Source of the DNA: Hexactinellida sp. DTS-2022
Taxonomy: Eukaryota; Porifera; Hexactinellida
Direction of reading: 5' to 3'
Length of the DNA: 64,000 nt
Assembly: GCA_028753945.1 (NCBI GenBank)
Contig: JAPNXP010000012.1
Location: 4,176,501-4,240,500 of the forward strand
The notes below the pieces were generated by a model. That model did not search any database, was not told the origin of the DNA, and saw only the letters and a program-made list of their open reading frames with translations. This document shows positions 42,178 through 53,500 of this stretch, in pieces; position 1 is the first letter of the stretch; every line of letters begins with the position of its first letter. The position numbers were made by a program, and so were the translations under genes.

Positions 42178-45042
42178 ATGCAATCAAACAACTGCATCAA
42201 ACCAGAGCCTAGCAAATCCCCCACGTTCTCGAGACATTCCAATTTACATTTATCGCTCTCTGAAGATTCCGACTCTGTAGCTGAACGCAGCGAGATACCC
42301 CTCTCTCCAGTTCCGGACAAACAGCAGGAATTAGACCCAACTATGTTGTTCATAAAATCCTCCGACGCCTCCAAACACTCAGTCGAAGCAGTCACCACGC
42401 AGCTCAGAGTCAATCAGACGCAGGGCCTCTCAGCTGGCGACGTCGCGGAGAGACGCAGGATGGCGGGATGGAACGAGTTCCAGGCCGAGCCCGGCTCCCC
42501 TCTCTGGCTGCGCTTCCTGGAGCAGTTCAAAGACCCGCTCATTATCCTTCTGCTCGTGTCCGCACTCGTCAGTCTCATCATGCGGCAGTTCGACGACGCC
42601 TTCAGCATCACAGCCGCCATACTGATCGTCGTTACGGTGGCGTTTATCCAGGAGTACCGCAGCGAGAAGAGCCTGGAGGCCCTCAAGCGACTGGTCCCGT
42701 ACAAGTGCCACGTGATGCGGGAAGCGAAGCCGCTGGTGGTCCCGGCGCGCGAGCTGGTGCCCGGAGACATCGTGCTGCTGCAGGCCGGGGACAGGGTCCC
42801 GGCGGACCTGAGACTGTTCGACATCCACGAACTCTCCGTGGACGAGTCTGGGTTCACGGGAGAGAGCAAGGTCGCATATAAGATAGCCGCTGCCATTGAA
42901 AAGTGCAGTGACTTTGCTGAGAGACTGAACGTAGCTTATATGGGGACACTGGTGCGCACCGGTAACGCCAGGGGCGTGGTGATAGGCACAGGGGAGCAGT
43001 CTGAGTTCGGCGAGATATTCCGCGCGATGCAGCAGGAAGAAGCTCCGCGGACTCCGCTACAGAAAAACATGGCCACTCTAGGGAAACAGCTGTCTGTGGT
43101 GAGTCTGATTATAATAGGGCTGATCCTCCTGCTGGGGTGGGTACAGGGGAGGCCGCTGCTGGAAATGTTCACCATAGCCGTGAGCCTGGCGGTGGCCGCC
43201 ATACCCGAGGGTCTTCCCATTGTCGTTACTGTGACGCTGGCTTTGGGAGTTATGCGCATGGCTGCGAGGAAGGCTATAGTCAAGAAGCTGCCTACGGTCG
43301 AGACGCTAGGCTGCGCCACAGTCGTCTGCACGGATAAGACAGGCACGCTCACACTTAACGAGATGAACGTGGCGCACATATACACCTCGAGAGGGGCGCA
43401 CCTGTCCGTGGACCTGGCGTCTAACTCTATGCTGGACGAGCACGGGGGGCGCGTGTCCCTGGCCGAGACCCCCGAGCTGGAGTCGCTCGTGCTGGCCGGG
43501 ACGCTCTGCAACAACGCGCGAATAGACGCAGACGGGAAGCTGCTGGGCCAGTCGACCGAGGGAGCTCTGCTGCGTCTCTCGCAGAGACTCGGCGTCTCGC
43601 ACCTGAAGCGGGCCTTCAAGCGGCTGTCCGAGCGCCCGTTCAGCAGCGAGGCTAAGGTCATGTCCGTGCTCGCCTCCAACAACAACGAGCCCGTTAAGCA
43701 GCTCTGGTACGTGAAGGGCGCCCTGGAGGTGGTGCTGCCTAGCTGCCGCTGCTTCTTCGGACACAAGGAGCTGCTGAGCGAGGCGGACCGAGAGGACATA
43801 CGGGCAGCTGCGCTTCTCATGGGGCGGAGCAGCCTGCGGGTGCTGGCTGTGGCGCAGGGGCCAGAGACCGATCAGCTGTTCTTCCTGGGGCTCTTCGGGA
43901 TACGGGACCCGATTAGACCCGGCGTGAGCGAGTCGGTGAGGGCGCTCCTCCGCGGGGGTGTTAAGGTTAAGATGGTGACAGGAGACGCGCGCGAAACCGC
44001 GATGAGCGTTGCTCGCGAGCTGGGGCTCGTGAGCAGCTCCCTCGCGGAGGTGGAGTCGGGTCCCTGCCTGGCCCTCTCTGGTAAGGAGCTGGAAGACATG
44101 GACCAGCGGGAGAGGGAGGACGCCATCAATCGCGCTGTCGTGCTGTACCGCGTGACCCCCACACACAAGATCACAATCGTACGAGCCCTGCAAGCCCGTA
44201 AGCACGTGGTAGCGATGACTGGGGACGGGACCAATGACGCCATCGCATTGAGAGGAGCAGACATAGGCGTGGCCATGGGGAAGAGCGGGACAGACGTGTG
44301 TAGGGAGGCGGGAGACCTCATCCTCATTAATGACAACTTCTCTACGATAATGGCCGCTATTGAAGAGGGCAAGGGCATATTCTACAACATCAGGAACTTT
44401 CTGAGATTTCAGCTCAGCACCAGCATTGCTGCCATTGCGCTCATTGCTATTGCCACAATGATAGGGTACCCCAACCCTCTCAACGCAATGCAGATTCTGT
44501 GGATCAATATTATAATGGATGGGCCTCCTGCCCAGAGCCTGGGCGTGGAGCCAGTCGACAGAGATGTTATGAACAGGCCGCCTCGACAGGTGAGCAAACC
44601 TGTGCTCAGCTGGCAGATCCTGTTCGGGGCCGTCCTCAACGCTTGCGTGATTGTACTGGGCGTGATGTGGGTGTTCCAGCACGAAATGCAAGATAAACTT
44701 ATCACCCGGAGAGACACGACTATGACTTTCACTTGCTTTGTGCTGTGCGACATGTTCAATGCGCTGAGCTGTAGGTCTCAGGAGAAGTCGGTGTTCCAGC
44801 TGGGATTCTTCTCAAACACAACATTCCTGATTGCAGTAGGATTCAGTCTCTTCGGCCAGCTTTTGGTTATTTATTTCCCTCCACTGCAATCTATATTCCA
44901 AACAGAGTCTCTAACAATGAATGACCTCCTAAAACTCACAGCTATCGCTTCCTCGGTTTGGATTGTAGATGAAGGCAGGAAATTAGTGATGAAATGTTGG
45001 AGAACTAAGAACACATCTGAGAGCAAGCTATATGAAATTTGA
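42178..45042 (+). CDS. ATP2C1: SPCA-type Ca2+/Mn2+ P-type ATPase of the Golgi
   Basis: A single exon for 954 residues; human ATP2C1 has about 920. SPCA pumps move Ca2+ and Mn2+ from the cytosol into the Golgi. Visible are TGES of the actuator domain at T227, PEGLP in TM4 at P343, the phosphorylation site DKTGTLTLNE at D386, KGALEVVLPSC in the nucleotide domain, MTGDGTNDAIALRGADIG from about 680, and SIAAIALIAIATMIG onward for TM5-6 and the C-terminal helices. QILWINIIMDGPPAQSLGVEP is strongly SPCA-like, with N and D of the ion site. The 70-residue Ser/Pro-rich N-terminal extension is longer than usual and lacks an obvious EF-hand. Codons are GC-rich. AATAAA occurs at about 45234. Confidence 0.96.
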   Translation: MQSNNCIKPEPSKSPTFSRHSNLHLSLSEDSDSVAERSEIPLSPVPDKQQELDPTMLFIKSSDASKHSVEAVTTQLRVNQTQGLSAGDVAERRRMAGWNEFQAEPGSPLWLRFLEQFKDPLIILLLVSALVSLIMRQFDDAFSITAAILIVVTVAFIQEYRSEKSLEALKRLVPYKCHVMREAKPLVVPARELVPGDIVLLQAGDRVPADLRLFDIHELSVDESGFTGESKVAYKIAAAIEKCSDFAERLNVAYMGTLVRTGNARGVVIGTGEQSEFGEIFRAMQQEEAPRTPLQKNMATLGKQLSVVSLIIIGLILLLGWVQGRPLLEMFTIAVSLAVAAIPEGLPIVVTVTLALGVMRMAARKAIVKKLPTVETLGCATVVCTDKTGTLTLNEMNVAHIYTSRGAHLSVDLASNSMLDEHGGRVSLAETPELESLVLAGTLCNNARIDADGKLLGQSTEGALLRLSQRLGVSHLKRAFKRLSERPFSSEAKVMSVLASNNNEPVKQLWYVKGALEVVLPSCRCFFGHKELLSEADREDIRAAALLMGRSSLRVLAVAQGPETDQLFFLGLFGIRDPIRPGVSESVRALLRGGVKVKMVTGDARETAMSVARELGLVSSSLAEVESGPCLALSGKELEDMDQREREDAINRAVVLYRVTPTHKITIVRALQARKHVVAMTGDGTNDAIALRGADIGVAMGKSGTDVCREAGDLILINDNFSTIMAAIEEGKGIFYNIRNFLRFQLSTSIAAIALIAIATMIGYPNPLNAMQILWINIIMDGPPAQSLGVEPVDRDVMNRPPRQVSKPVLSWQILFGAVLNACVIVLGVMWVFQHEMQDKLITRRDTTMTFTCFVLCDMFNALSCRSQEKSVFQLGFFSNTTFLIAVGFSLFGQLLVIYFPPLQSIFQTESLTMNDLLKLTAIASSVWIVDEGRKLVMKCWRTKNTSESKLYEI

Positions 45043-45666
45043 TATTTTCTCGGGTGAGGAGATTCGCATATTTTATTTTGCTAGTAACTTTATACCAACA
45101 TAGGATATTCTTATTAGCTTATCACTTCACCAATTGTCCATTCTAAATTAAGATTTTCATAAACTAATTTTTTTTCAAGTTACATTCAGTAGTTGGGCTT
45201 TTATATAAGTAACATGTATTCCGTTTATATATAAATAAAGAAAAAGGTGTAAATGAACGAGTAGCAAGTTTAAATGTACTTCTACTGTCTTGTCAAATTA
45301 AACCGACTCAAAAGATTAGTTACCTTATAATCTATATGCAAGTTAGTGGAAATGATTATCAGAAAACTGCTGCCTTTGATAGAGAATCATTTACCAGCGG
45401 TCTAGCTGTCCCCTTGGATAAAATTAAAACGCATTAAAAGCATATGCATATACGTTATTCCACTTCTTATTTGGAGTCTAATTATTTATCTGTTGAACCC
45501 CCAATATTTCGAGTGTAACTTACTATTAATGGAGGCAAGGACTGTAGACTTAGACTACTTCGTTGGGATCAGAATTGCAACTCCTTACATGAATTTTGGG
45601 ACTAATACAAAAAGGTTTACTAAACGAGATTAAAATATATGAGCAATAATTAAGCATAAAGTTAAA
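45043..45666. other. Convergent intergenic stretch, nothing recognised
   Basis: Lies between the 3' ends of the Ca2+ pump (plus) and the P450 (minus). AT-rich, no frame or repeat of note. Confidence 0.5.
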
Positions 45667-47180
45667 TTAATAAAGTTTGTATTTAAACCTTTTAAGAATC
45701 AGTTTAATCGGGGTCAAAGGCTTGAGTATCACATCCTTCTTGATTTTGACGTCAGTGTCGATAATACTGGGATGCAAAGAAAACTTGTAATTCCTAAGGA
45801 CCATGCTAATAACAGTTTTAATTTCGTGCATGGCGAAGTTCTGTCCTATACAATTCCTCTCTCCGACAGCGAATGGTAAATAAGAGTACGGAGTAATCTT
45901 ATCAATGTTCTCAGGGGAGAAGCGATATGGATCGAACTTGAATGGTTCTGGCCATAAGTCGGGATTCCAGTGGAGGTTTAGAATGGATATTTGAACCATT
46001 GTACCGGTAGGAAGTAGAAAGCCCTCAAAAGTCTCAGGGGCTTGGGTTTCGCGTGCTACCATATGTACTGGTGGTCTTATCCTCATTGATTCCTTAATAA
46101 ACATATTAAGGAACTCCAGTCGGGACAGATTGTCCAATCTGATTTCATCCTCTTTAACCCACTCAAGAACCTCTTTACGACACTTTTCTTGATAATTTGG
46201 GAACTTAGCCAAGAAGTACAGTACCCATTCCATAGCAACAGCGGTTGTGTCATGTCCCCCAAAAATGAACGTATTCACTTCATCACAGATCTCTTCATCT
46301 GTAAGTCCCTTCCCGTTCTCATCGGTTGTTGTTAGTAAGATATTGAGAAAGTTTTTTGAATCCCTTGAATGTAAATATTTTCCTTCGCTATTATTGTTCT
46401 GAAGTTCTCGCTTGCACTTAAGTATAAGATCTAGTATAAAACTTTTCGATCTTTCGCATGCTTTCTTAAACACTTTTCCATTGTGTGTATTGTAGAAGTA
46501 TATATCCAAAAAGTTAAGAACATTGACAGATCGGAGCCAAATTATTCTAGTGATTTCGGACACATCCCGAATGTACTGAAGGTTTTGTTTCTCGACCTGA
46601 CAGTTGGTTTTGAGAGAACCAATGCATTGAAGTAGAACATCAAGCGTTAGATTAGGAAGAAAATCCTGCAATATAATATAACGGTCACGATGCATAGTTT
46701 CATCCCACAAGCCAAACATTATAATAGCAGAATTGTCGTACACGGACATAAAAGTACGCATAATGTCATAATGAAACGCCGGAGTGAGCATCTTCCTGTT
46801 CCTAAACCATTTCTTTCCATATGCGAAAGCAAAATCCCTTCTCCAATCATTGGGCGCAGCATCAGGCTATAGTATCTGTGTTTGGGTAACTTAAGGCTCA
46901 CAAGTTTTCGAATTGATTCTGGATGAGCTATCGAAATATACCCAATAGGCCCAATGAAGAAGCGGCATAGTCTTGGAAATTTCGTATGCCATTCATGTTT
47001 AAAATCTAGGATTGTGTGATAATCGGAGGCGAATTCACTAACCCTGTGACGGAGTAGAATATCGTAAGGGGGACCAGGCATCTTAACAAAGTGCCTGTAA
47101 TATCTAACTACTTTCACGAGGTTCTGAATACAGACAAGAGAGACTAACACGAGTCCAATTTGGAATAATGTATCGATCAT
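45667..47180 (-). CDS. CYP4-like cytochrome P450, frameshifted
   Basis: Intronless, about 500 codons in two frames. The N-terminus has a membrane anchor (GLVLVSLVCIQNLV) and a PGPP-type hinge. Frame 1 reads to IGEGILLS; frame 2 resumes at YGKKWFRNRKMLTPAFHYDI. The break lies at about 46817-46825, and a 2-bp excess (CATATGG region) best explains it, since relatives have S-x-G-x-KW. All functional motifs downstream are intact: FIFGGHDTTA (I helix), KESMRIRPP (E-x-x-R), and the haem ligand motif FAVGERNCIGQNF. CYP4 enzymes hydroxylate fatty acids and related lipids in the ER. Either a young pseudogene or a sequence error; there are no other lesions. Codons are much more AT-rich than in the neighbouring pump gene. 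Confidence 0.85.
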
Positions 47181-47478
47181 TTATTGTAGTTGCAGCTAAG
47201 TAGAGATCTGCTTCAAACAATAGGAAACATATGTAAACTGGCTACAATACGTATAATTGTTATTACTATTATTATACTAATATTTATTTTTCAACAATAT
47301 TAACATTTAGTCACTATTTAACATCCCATTTCACAAGATAATATGGTATATCAGCATAGTAAAAAGAAATTGATTTTTTTAAACACCTTGAAACATTAAC
47401 AACTACCTACCTAATACCGTAACGTATTGTTCTATTTGTATGTACGTATTAAGACTAGTTCTTTCGAAATAACCATAG

Positions 47479-47721
47479 CAGCGATTTTTCAACCGCGGAC
47501 CCCCAATAGCAAATACAAAACATTTCGGTGAACCCACTCCCATTGCCTGCAGGGCCGGCGGAAGCAGTTATAGAGTGATCAGGCCATGGATTGACCGGAC
47601 TAACTAGTGACGTAACGTAAGAGTGGTCAGGCTATTGGCCTGACTGGCCTGACCGCTTCCGCCGGCCCTGACTGTAATACAAATTTTAGAGATCTTGTGG
47701 ACCCCAGGTTGGGAACCACTG
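47479..47721. mobile_element. hAT MITE (CAGCGATT...AACCACTG) split by another TIR element
   Basis: The left end CAGCGATTTTTCAACC and right end GGTTGGGAACCACTG match the widespread hAT end CAGTGGTTCCCAACC. A 121-bp element with perfect ends CAGGGCCGGCGGAAGC / GCTTCCGCCGGCCCTG (47550-47670) sits in the middle. A second, uninterrupted family member is at 58993-59066. Confidence 0.75.
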
Positions 47722-48182
47722 TACTACAGCTTCGGTAGAAGCAAAATAAAAGTGGTATTAACCTGGCGGATGTATTATGAAAGTGGAACGAAATTTCTAT
47801 AGATCAATATACGTATATATCTACAAAATGTAGCAAAAAGTAGGTCAAATTTTGAGACAGGAAATCATCACGAAGAAATCAGTATAAAGGTAACCCTGTC
47901 TCTCCGGACCTAATTATTTAGTTTCTTATTCTCTATATATTTGTTTCAACTATTTAATTATGAAGGCTATGGTTCAGTTAAATTGCAACTATCCATATTG
48001 TATTACAGTGGTAGCTCCTAGCTCCTTAATCGGGACGTTCAAAGAGTAGACATTATGACTCGTTTATCTGGTTATTCTGATTAACCGATGAAAATTATAC
48101 TATTATGTATGAAATCGTTTCCAAAACTTCGTCGCATTTAAATGAATTTCTTGTTCATCCTATCCCAAAATTAAGCGGCTTA

Positions 48183-48352
48183 TAGGGTACGTATGTGGTG
48201 TTCGCCTAATAGCAATATATATTTTATTGCTCTTTTAGCAAGTTATTTGTCCCCAAGCGAGCAATGTTAATTTTGTACCTTTAATAGCAAGTTCGCCTAT
48301 TGACAAGGAAATTTCGTGCAAAATGCGACTTGCTATTACGCGAATACCCCTG
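48183..48352. mobile_element. Short TIR element with TAATAGCAA motifs
   Basis: Left GGTGTTCGCCTAATAGCAA and right CTTGCTATTACGCGAATACC are inverted; the right end closes with CCCCTGTA. TAGCAA motifs recur inside. Non-autonomous. Confidence 0.55.
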
Positions 48353-48392
48353 TACTATCAGTAAAATTCTTTGTTATACTACATTAAGACCA

Positions 48393-48600
48393 AGGGAATT
48401 AAAAGTTCACGAACGGACTTATTGAACTTGAACTGAACAAACTGAACGCATGACTTTTAAGGGATTCACGCTGAACGAACTAAACTGAATATTGATAAAT
48501 TATACATACATATTGATCCATATGTAGTGTATAAATAGATCACTACAAAAGTGCAAATTCCATAAATCCCTCGTGGACTAATGTCTGCTTGCCATACATA
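48393..48600. mobile_element. Left part of the GAACGAACT hAT family
   Basis: GGAATTAAAAGTTCACGAAC, then TTGAACTTGAACTGAAC and CACGCTGAACGAACT, then ATATTGATAAATTA and AAATAGATCACTAC follow the same order as in the complete element at 3714. The right half is missing or replaced. Confidence 0.65.
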
Positions 48601-48835
48601 TTAACTACGTGGGTGTCATGGAAGCTTTGAGACCTTGCTGGATCGTACTGCCACCACGCCAGCTCCAATGGTTCAAGAGGTATCACCAACCTCTCAAGGT
48701 TTCGGCCCTACATAGGCCTCACCAGGACGGTCCAGTCCTCTACCCTCGGTATGTTTACCTGCGAGCGTTGTGCCCGACCAACGTCCAGATAGGAATAGCC
48801 TCCATCTGTCGGGGCACATCTTCTTGAGTTACTCT
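48600..48835. other. GC-rich island of unknown nature
   Basis: About 235 bp with roughly half G+C amid AT-rich DNA. It holds a short frame of 72 codons without recognisable similarity, and a GGTTCAAGAGG that resembles an RNA polymerase III B box. It could be a structured RNA, a SINE-like element or an exon fragment; I cannot decide. Confidence 0.35.
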
Positions 48836-49444
48836 TTATTTCTATTTAGTGTCACTTCTATTGAGTGCCAATAAACATTCAGACAAGGAATTGAATTTTA
48901 TAAGACAACTGCTTCTAATGCCGATGTAATTTCATTAAAAAAATCTTTTACCGCAAACAGGATTTCCTATCAAACACCAAATCTCCCGTTTCTTACTTAC
49001 ATCAACTCAATTATTTGGTGATGTTAACAGGTGTAGCTTTAATTTCCTTTGCTTCTTTCCTCGTTCCCCGCATTGGCGCCGCCACCAATACCCCCACCAT
49101 GCACCAGCACAGACATGCTTTCTACAACTTGTATATTTATTTATGAAATATTGATGCATAGGCCTACGTGTGAAATCCTTGACATCATTCAAATAGACAG
49201 ACTACAATAAAAAAGTTTAGTTTAATTTAAATTTCTTAAATTAGATTGATTAGTAGAGTATTACCATCTCAATTTCATGGTAATTAACCAGAGGCCATTA
49301 TGTCTTCGAGATAGAATTTCGTGCAGAACCTATGAATAAAAGATAAAGAAAAATCTGATTGGTATTCTTTATGGGTCACTGAAACTATTATTTGGAATAT
49401 TGAATAATGGTAAGTAGTATATGTACGTGTAATATTGTATATAT

Positions 49445-49962
49445 TATGTCGATTTTGTCAAATGTTGATTTTACAAAATCAACATGAATCAACGGAACTA
49501 AAACAAGTGTTCTACTTTGGCTATATTACTCGGATAAGCCTTAGTTTTATTGCATTTTGTTCAGAATTCGCTTCATCCAAGTATATACGTAAGTATACAC
49601 TTGTATGAAGAAAATTTACTAGAATGAAAATTTTTACTATAATGAAAAAATATTCCAGGGTGATTTTGCAAAATCAACGAATAAAATATGTCGATTTTAT
49701 AAAATCAACATTTTTTATTAGTTGATTTTGTAAAATCGACATTTCTAACTAGTTGATTTTGTAAAATCGACATTCTGAAATGTCGACTCGATTTTACAAA
49801 ATCAACTAATTAAAAATGTTGATTTTATAAACCGACATTCTGAAATGTCGATTTTACAAAATCAACTATTTTACAAATTTAACTTAAGTTTGTATGTTGA
49901 TATTACAAAATCGACATTTTGGATGTTGATTTTGTAAAATCGACTATTTAACAAAATCGACA
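49445..49962. repeat. Array of 20-bp palindromes bounded by inverted repeats
   Basis: About ten copies of a 20-bp near-palindrome (types GTTGATTTTGTAAAATCGAC and GTCGATTTTACAAAATCAAC) occur at about 49464, 49660, 49689, 49720, 49752, 49782, 49818, 49847, 49896 and 49925. The outer ends TATGTCGATTTTGT and ACAAAATCGACATA are inverted. Adjacent units also pair with each other, so long foldback structures are possible. Probably a foldback-type element. Confidence 0.8.
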
Positions 49963-50565
49963 TAACATATACGTATATTATTTTGAAACTCGTATTTTAT
50001 AATAATACAGTCAACTTTGTTAATAAAGTTAATGGAGTACACCAATTTACCGTTATTTCAATTATGCTTTTTTAATTACTTGCACATCTATTTTATTCAT
50101 CCTACCGTATATATTGCACTAAGATCTAATTCCAATTATAGTGGATTTTCTTGCCTGGCGTGCGACTACAATAATGCATACTTACAAAAGGGATTATTCT
50201 GATACAGTGGCGGGTGGGGAACACTAACATTAATTTTTGCCTGTGCCCCACCCTCCCTTCCGCCCCTGTTCTGGTATTCTAATTTACTAACTTTTTTAGT
50301 TGTTTCTATCAGTTAAGTTGATACTTAATAGTAATAATGAAACGTGTATGTTAAAATCTTAAATTAAGCTATAGGAATTGTCCTCTAAACTTGGGATACT
50401 TAAGTAGTGGACTACCTAATTGGGGCAACGGCGGCCAGGTCAACTAAACGTTGACTTCAACAGCTTATTGAATCCTGATATTTTACAACCCCGCGATAAT
50501 CCCGTGATAATAAGTTCCACAGTCTGTATTATACGTATGGTGTATTTAAGATATTTTCTCTATAG

Positions 50566-53500
50566 ACAAAGCCACTGCTACCAACTCTCCCATTCCTCCT
50601 TGCTACCTTTATATTATTATGCCCTGTAACTGTGTCCATTCGAGTTACTGATGGCAGCCTTTCATTTGCGAACCCACAGATTGTAATCGCACTCCAGTTC
50701 GATTCATCTGTATCTGGACCAGAGCTTAATCTAAATGGCATTGGACTATCAAATACCCTGACCTTTGATACCAATTGTACATTTGTTAATTTATCTATCA
50801 CGATTCAGAATCTCACCGGCTCTTTTCAGCATGACCTTATCTTATCCCTGCCCGACAGTAATAATATAGTTACTGTAACTAGTGAAAGCAGTACTCCTTG
50901 TCTCGCAAATAACCAATCAACCTTCACAACGCTGCCGCCTGATTTTGTTCCTGGATCTTCATTAACATTAATCCCATTACAAGTAATTCCCGATACGACG
51001 TCTCCTAACATATCATCTTCTGGTGTTGTCGTTAACCTCAACCAGGGGAGTATATCCATCCTATTCTCAGAACTTGTAGATCTTAATACCATTGATATCT
51101 CTCTTCTAAGATTATATGGGTCTGCTGTTGCGGGTTCATTTTCTTTCGTGGCTTTCACAGCTCTCACCAATTCTAATAACAAGGCAGGTATCAGTAATAC
51201 TTACGCGTTTTCAATCGAGGTGTTTGAGCTCCAGACTATCGTAAACGTCTGTTCCTCTATTTGCTATCTCCATATTAGTCCTGGTGACGTAGTGAGTGAT
51301 GTTTTTGGAAATACTTTGAGTATACAAAATGTCACTGTTCTTCCCACAAACTTCACTACTTTCACTTCTTCGCAATTCGTCGCTTCCTTTGTTCTTCAGC
51401 TTGTCACTCCTACCCGAGTTAATGTTACAATTACTCCTCCAGCACAGCGGGAGGCTGACGTCATAAATTACCTACTTTACGAGTTCCCCCGATTTGTGAA
51501 CTACTATCATTCGAACTGTGACTATCCTCTTGCTTACGACTACCAGAGAAGATCCAATTCTACACAATGGGATACCGGACTTCCCTTTGGTGGCAATTTT
51601 CCTCCTTGTGTTAACGGTAGTGACTATAGGTGTTACGCCTCTAAAGATTTGAGCTTCGTTATCGAGTTCTTCTCTGGTTATCTTACGAGTTTCATTCTTG
51701 TCACAGAATTCCCGCAAATAACTTCCAATTCGGCTTCAAGTTCTCTTTCGCCTGTTTCTCTTTATGCAAATTTCTTGCAATTCCAGATACGCGTTCAACC
51801 AAACCCTATGAGACGCTCTATACAACAGAGTCCTAATCCGGTTGCAAACCGTATCGTAGTACAATGGCAAGTTGATTCTAGTTTCTGTGATCGACATCAA
51901 CTCACATTATACTATGGGGGAAATTCTTTTCCCAGTTCTAGTTTTAAGTACATTAACCTGGATACGAATATAACATGTGGGGCCAAGTTTGTTAATATTT
52001 ATTCTACTTCAGGAAGCATTAGTGTAATTCCAGAGATACGTATCATCGCGCCACATATTAATATTCCTTTAGACACCTGTATCTCCGTAAGGTTAGGAAG
52101 CTTGAATCAAGGAGGAATTCCTTCTTCCAGAATTGATAGACCAGTCATTGACAGGGTTAGTGGTTTATCTCCCTCGAATGCTATTTACCTAAAGTGGGAT
52201 ACCTTCACGCCTTCAACTGGTTATACCATTGATTATTTTAACATCTATATTATTCCTGTTTACGCTCTAAGATATGATGGTGGGTCTTGTAGTAATGTTG
52301 ATTCCCAAACTACTCCGAATGACTTTACGTTCCTACCTACAGAATACTACAAGTATGGTGTTAGTATTCCGTCTGAGGATTTCCCGTTCAACTGTCCCCC
52401 TCCTCCAGGATTGGCTTTTCCGTATGATTGTTTTTCGCTTTCTAGTGACAACGAAGATCTTACATTTTCACATAGTTTTCCATATGCCATCAGTATAATA
52501 GTTGAGGCTGTCACCCGCGAGTTGAGCTCGTATGCTATTGTTAAGGTTAGAAGCTATCCTCAGAACTTTACAAGTTACACTTTGAATCAAGGAAGAGATG
52601 GATTAAATTATCAACAGTTCACTTGGAATAGTCTGCTCTGCCAAGTAACAGATTCTTTCCTCTTTATACATCTCTCCTTTTTTGATGAGGAAATTAATAG
52701 AGATGTATTCTTTTCAGAAGTATTTCCTTGCCCACCTGGAATGGGAATTGATTTACAAGTACAAAACTCTATTTCTTACAAATCATTTTCTAATTATTTT
52801 TCAGAAGTAACCACCCTTGATGGACTTATGTGTCTTTTAAGTTATGAGTCATCACAGATTAATGTTTTCTCAGGCTTTCAAGAGATATTAGTGGAATTAA
52901 TTGACTTCAGTTATATTGATTACGAAACTATACTGGTTAGCATTCAAACATTTAATTTCGATTCTAGTTCTACGAATATACTTATTGTACCAGATTCTGA
53001 AATGATTCTAGACACCGATATAGGTACAGCAAACATTTGTCCAGGGAATATGCCAGATCTTCCACCTTATTTCATAGGCTTTCGCTCCAATTTCACCCTA
53101 AGAAACATGAATAATCTTACATGTGAAAATACTAGTGATTACACTTGCACCACAGTTCAAAGCACTATTAATATTCCTCTTCGAATAATTCCTGGGTTGG
53201 GATTCAGGATACGAGTTGTATTTCAAGGCAATGAATTCACTATAAGTACAAATAACCAAGGTCCTTTCTACCCAATTGGAAATCTGCAATCAATACGCCT
53301 TCAGAGTGAATTAAATACGAATACAACTCTGGCTACTGCTAATAGCATTATGGTCAGCTGGAATGTAGACTACTATTGTCCTCCAAACTCGTATATCAGT
53401 GTAGCTTGGATAAGGTCGTTCTCAGAAAAACTGATTCCAAGGAGGAGGAGAGGACTTACTCCAATAGATATTGATGCTACGATGCCTTGTGATGTTGGAT

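Larger units (their letters stand above)
47181..50565. other. Repeat-rich intergenic region
   Basis: No supported gene. It contains a hAT-type MITE with an insertion (47479-47721), a TIR element (48183-48352), a left half of the GAACGAACT hAT family (48393-48600), a GC-rich island of unknown nature (48600-48835) and a palindromic array (49445-49962). The missing first exon of the adhesion GPCR may lie near the right edge. Confidence 0.6.

Noticed and set aside
43306-44691. Long open frame (461 codons) antisense to the Ca2+ pump, and similar ones antisense or out of frame in CABIN1
   Set aside because: Shadow frames caused by GC-rich codon usage; the real frames carry all conserved motifs.
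48650-48690. tRNA-like B box (GGTTCAAGAGG)
   Set aside because: No A box at proper distance and no cloverleaf could be drawn; no tRNA gene was recognised anywhere in the window.
49445-49962. CRISPR-like spacing of repeated units
   Set aside because: This is animal nuclear DNA; units are palindromes in mixed orientation with irregular spacing and low-complexity spacers.
50017-50629. Small frames just upstream of the GPCR as its missing first exon
   Set aside because: I found no convincing ATG plus GT donor that would join in frame to 50566, so I leave the first exon unplaced.
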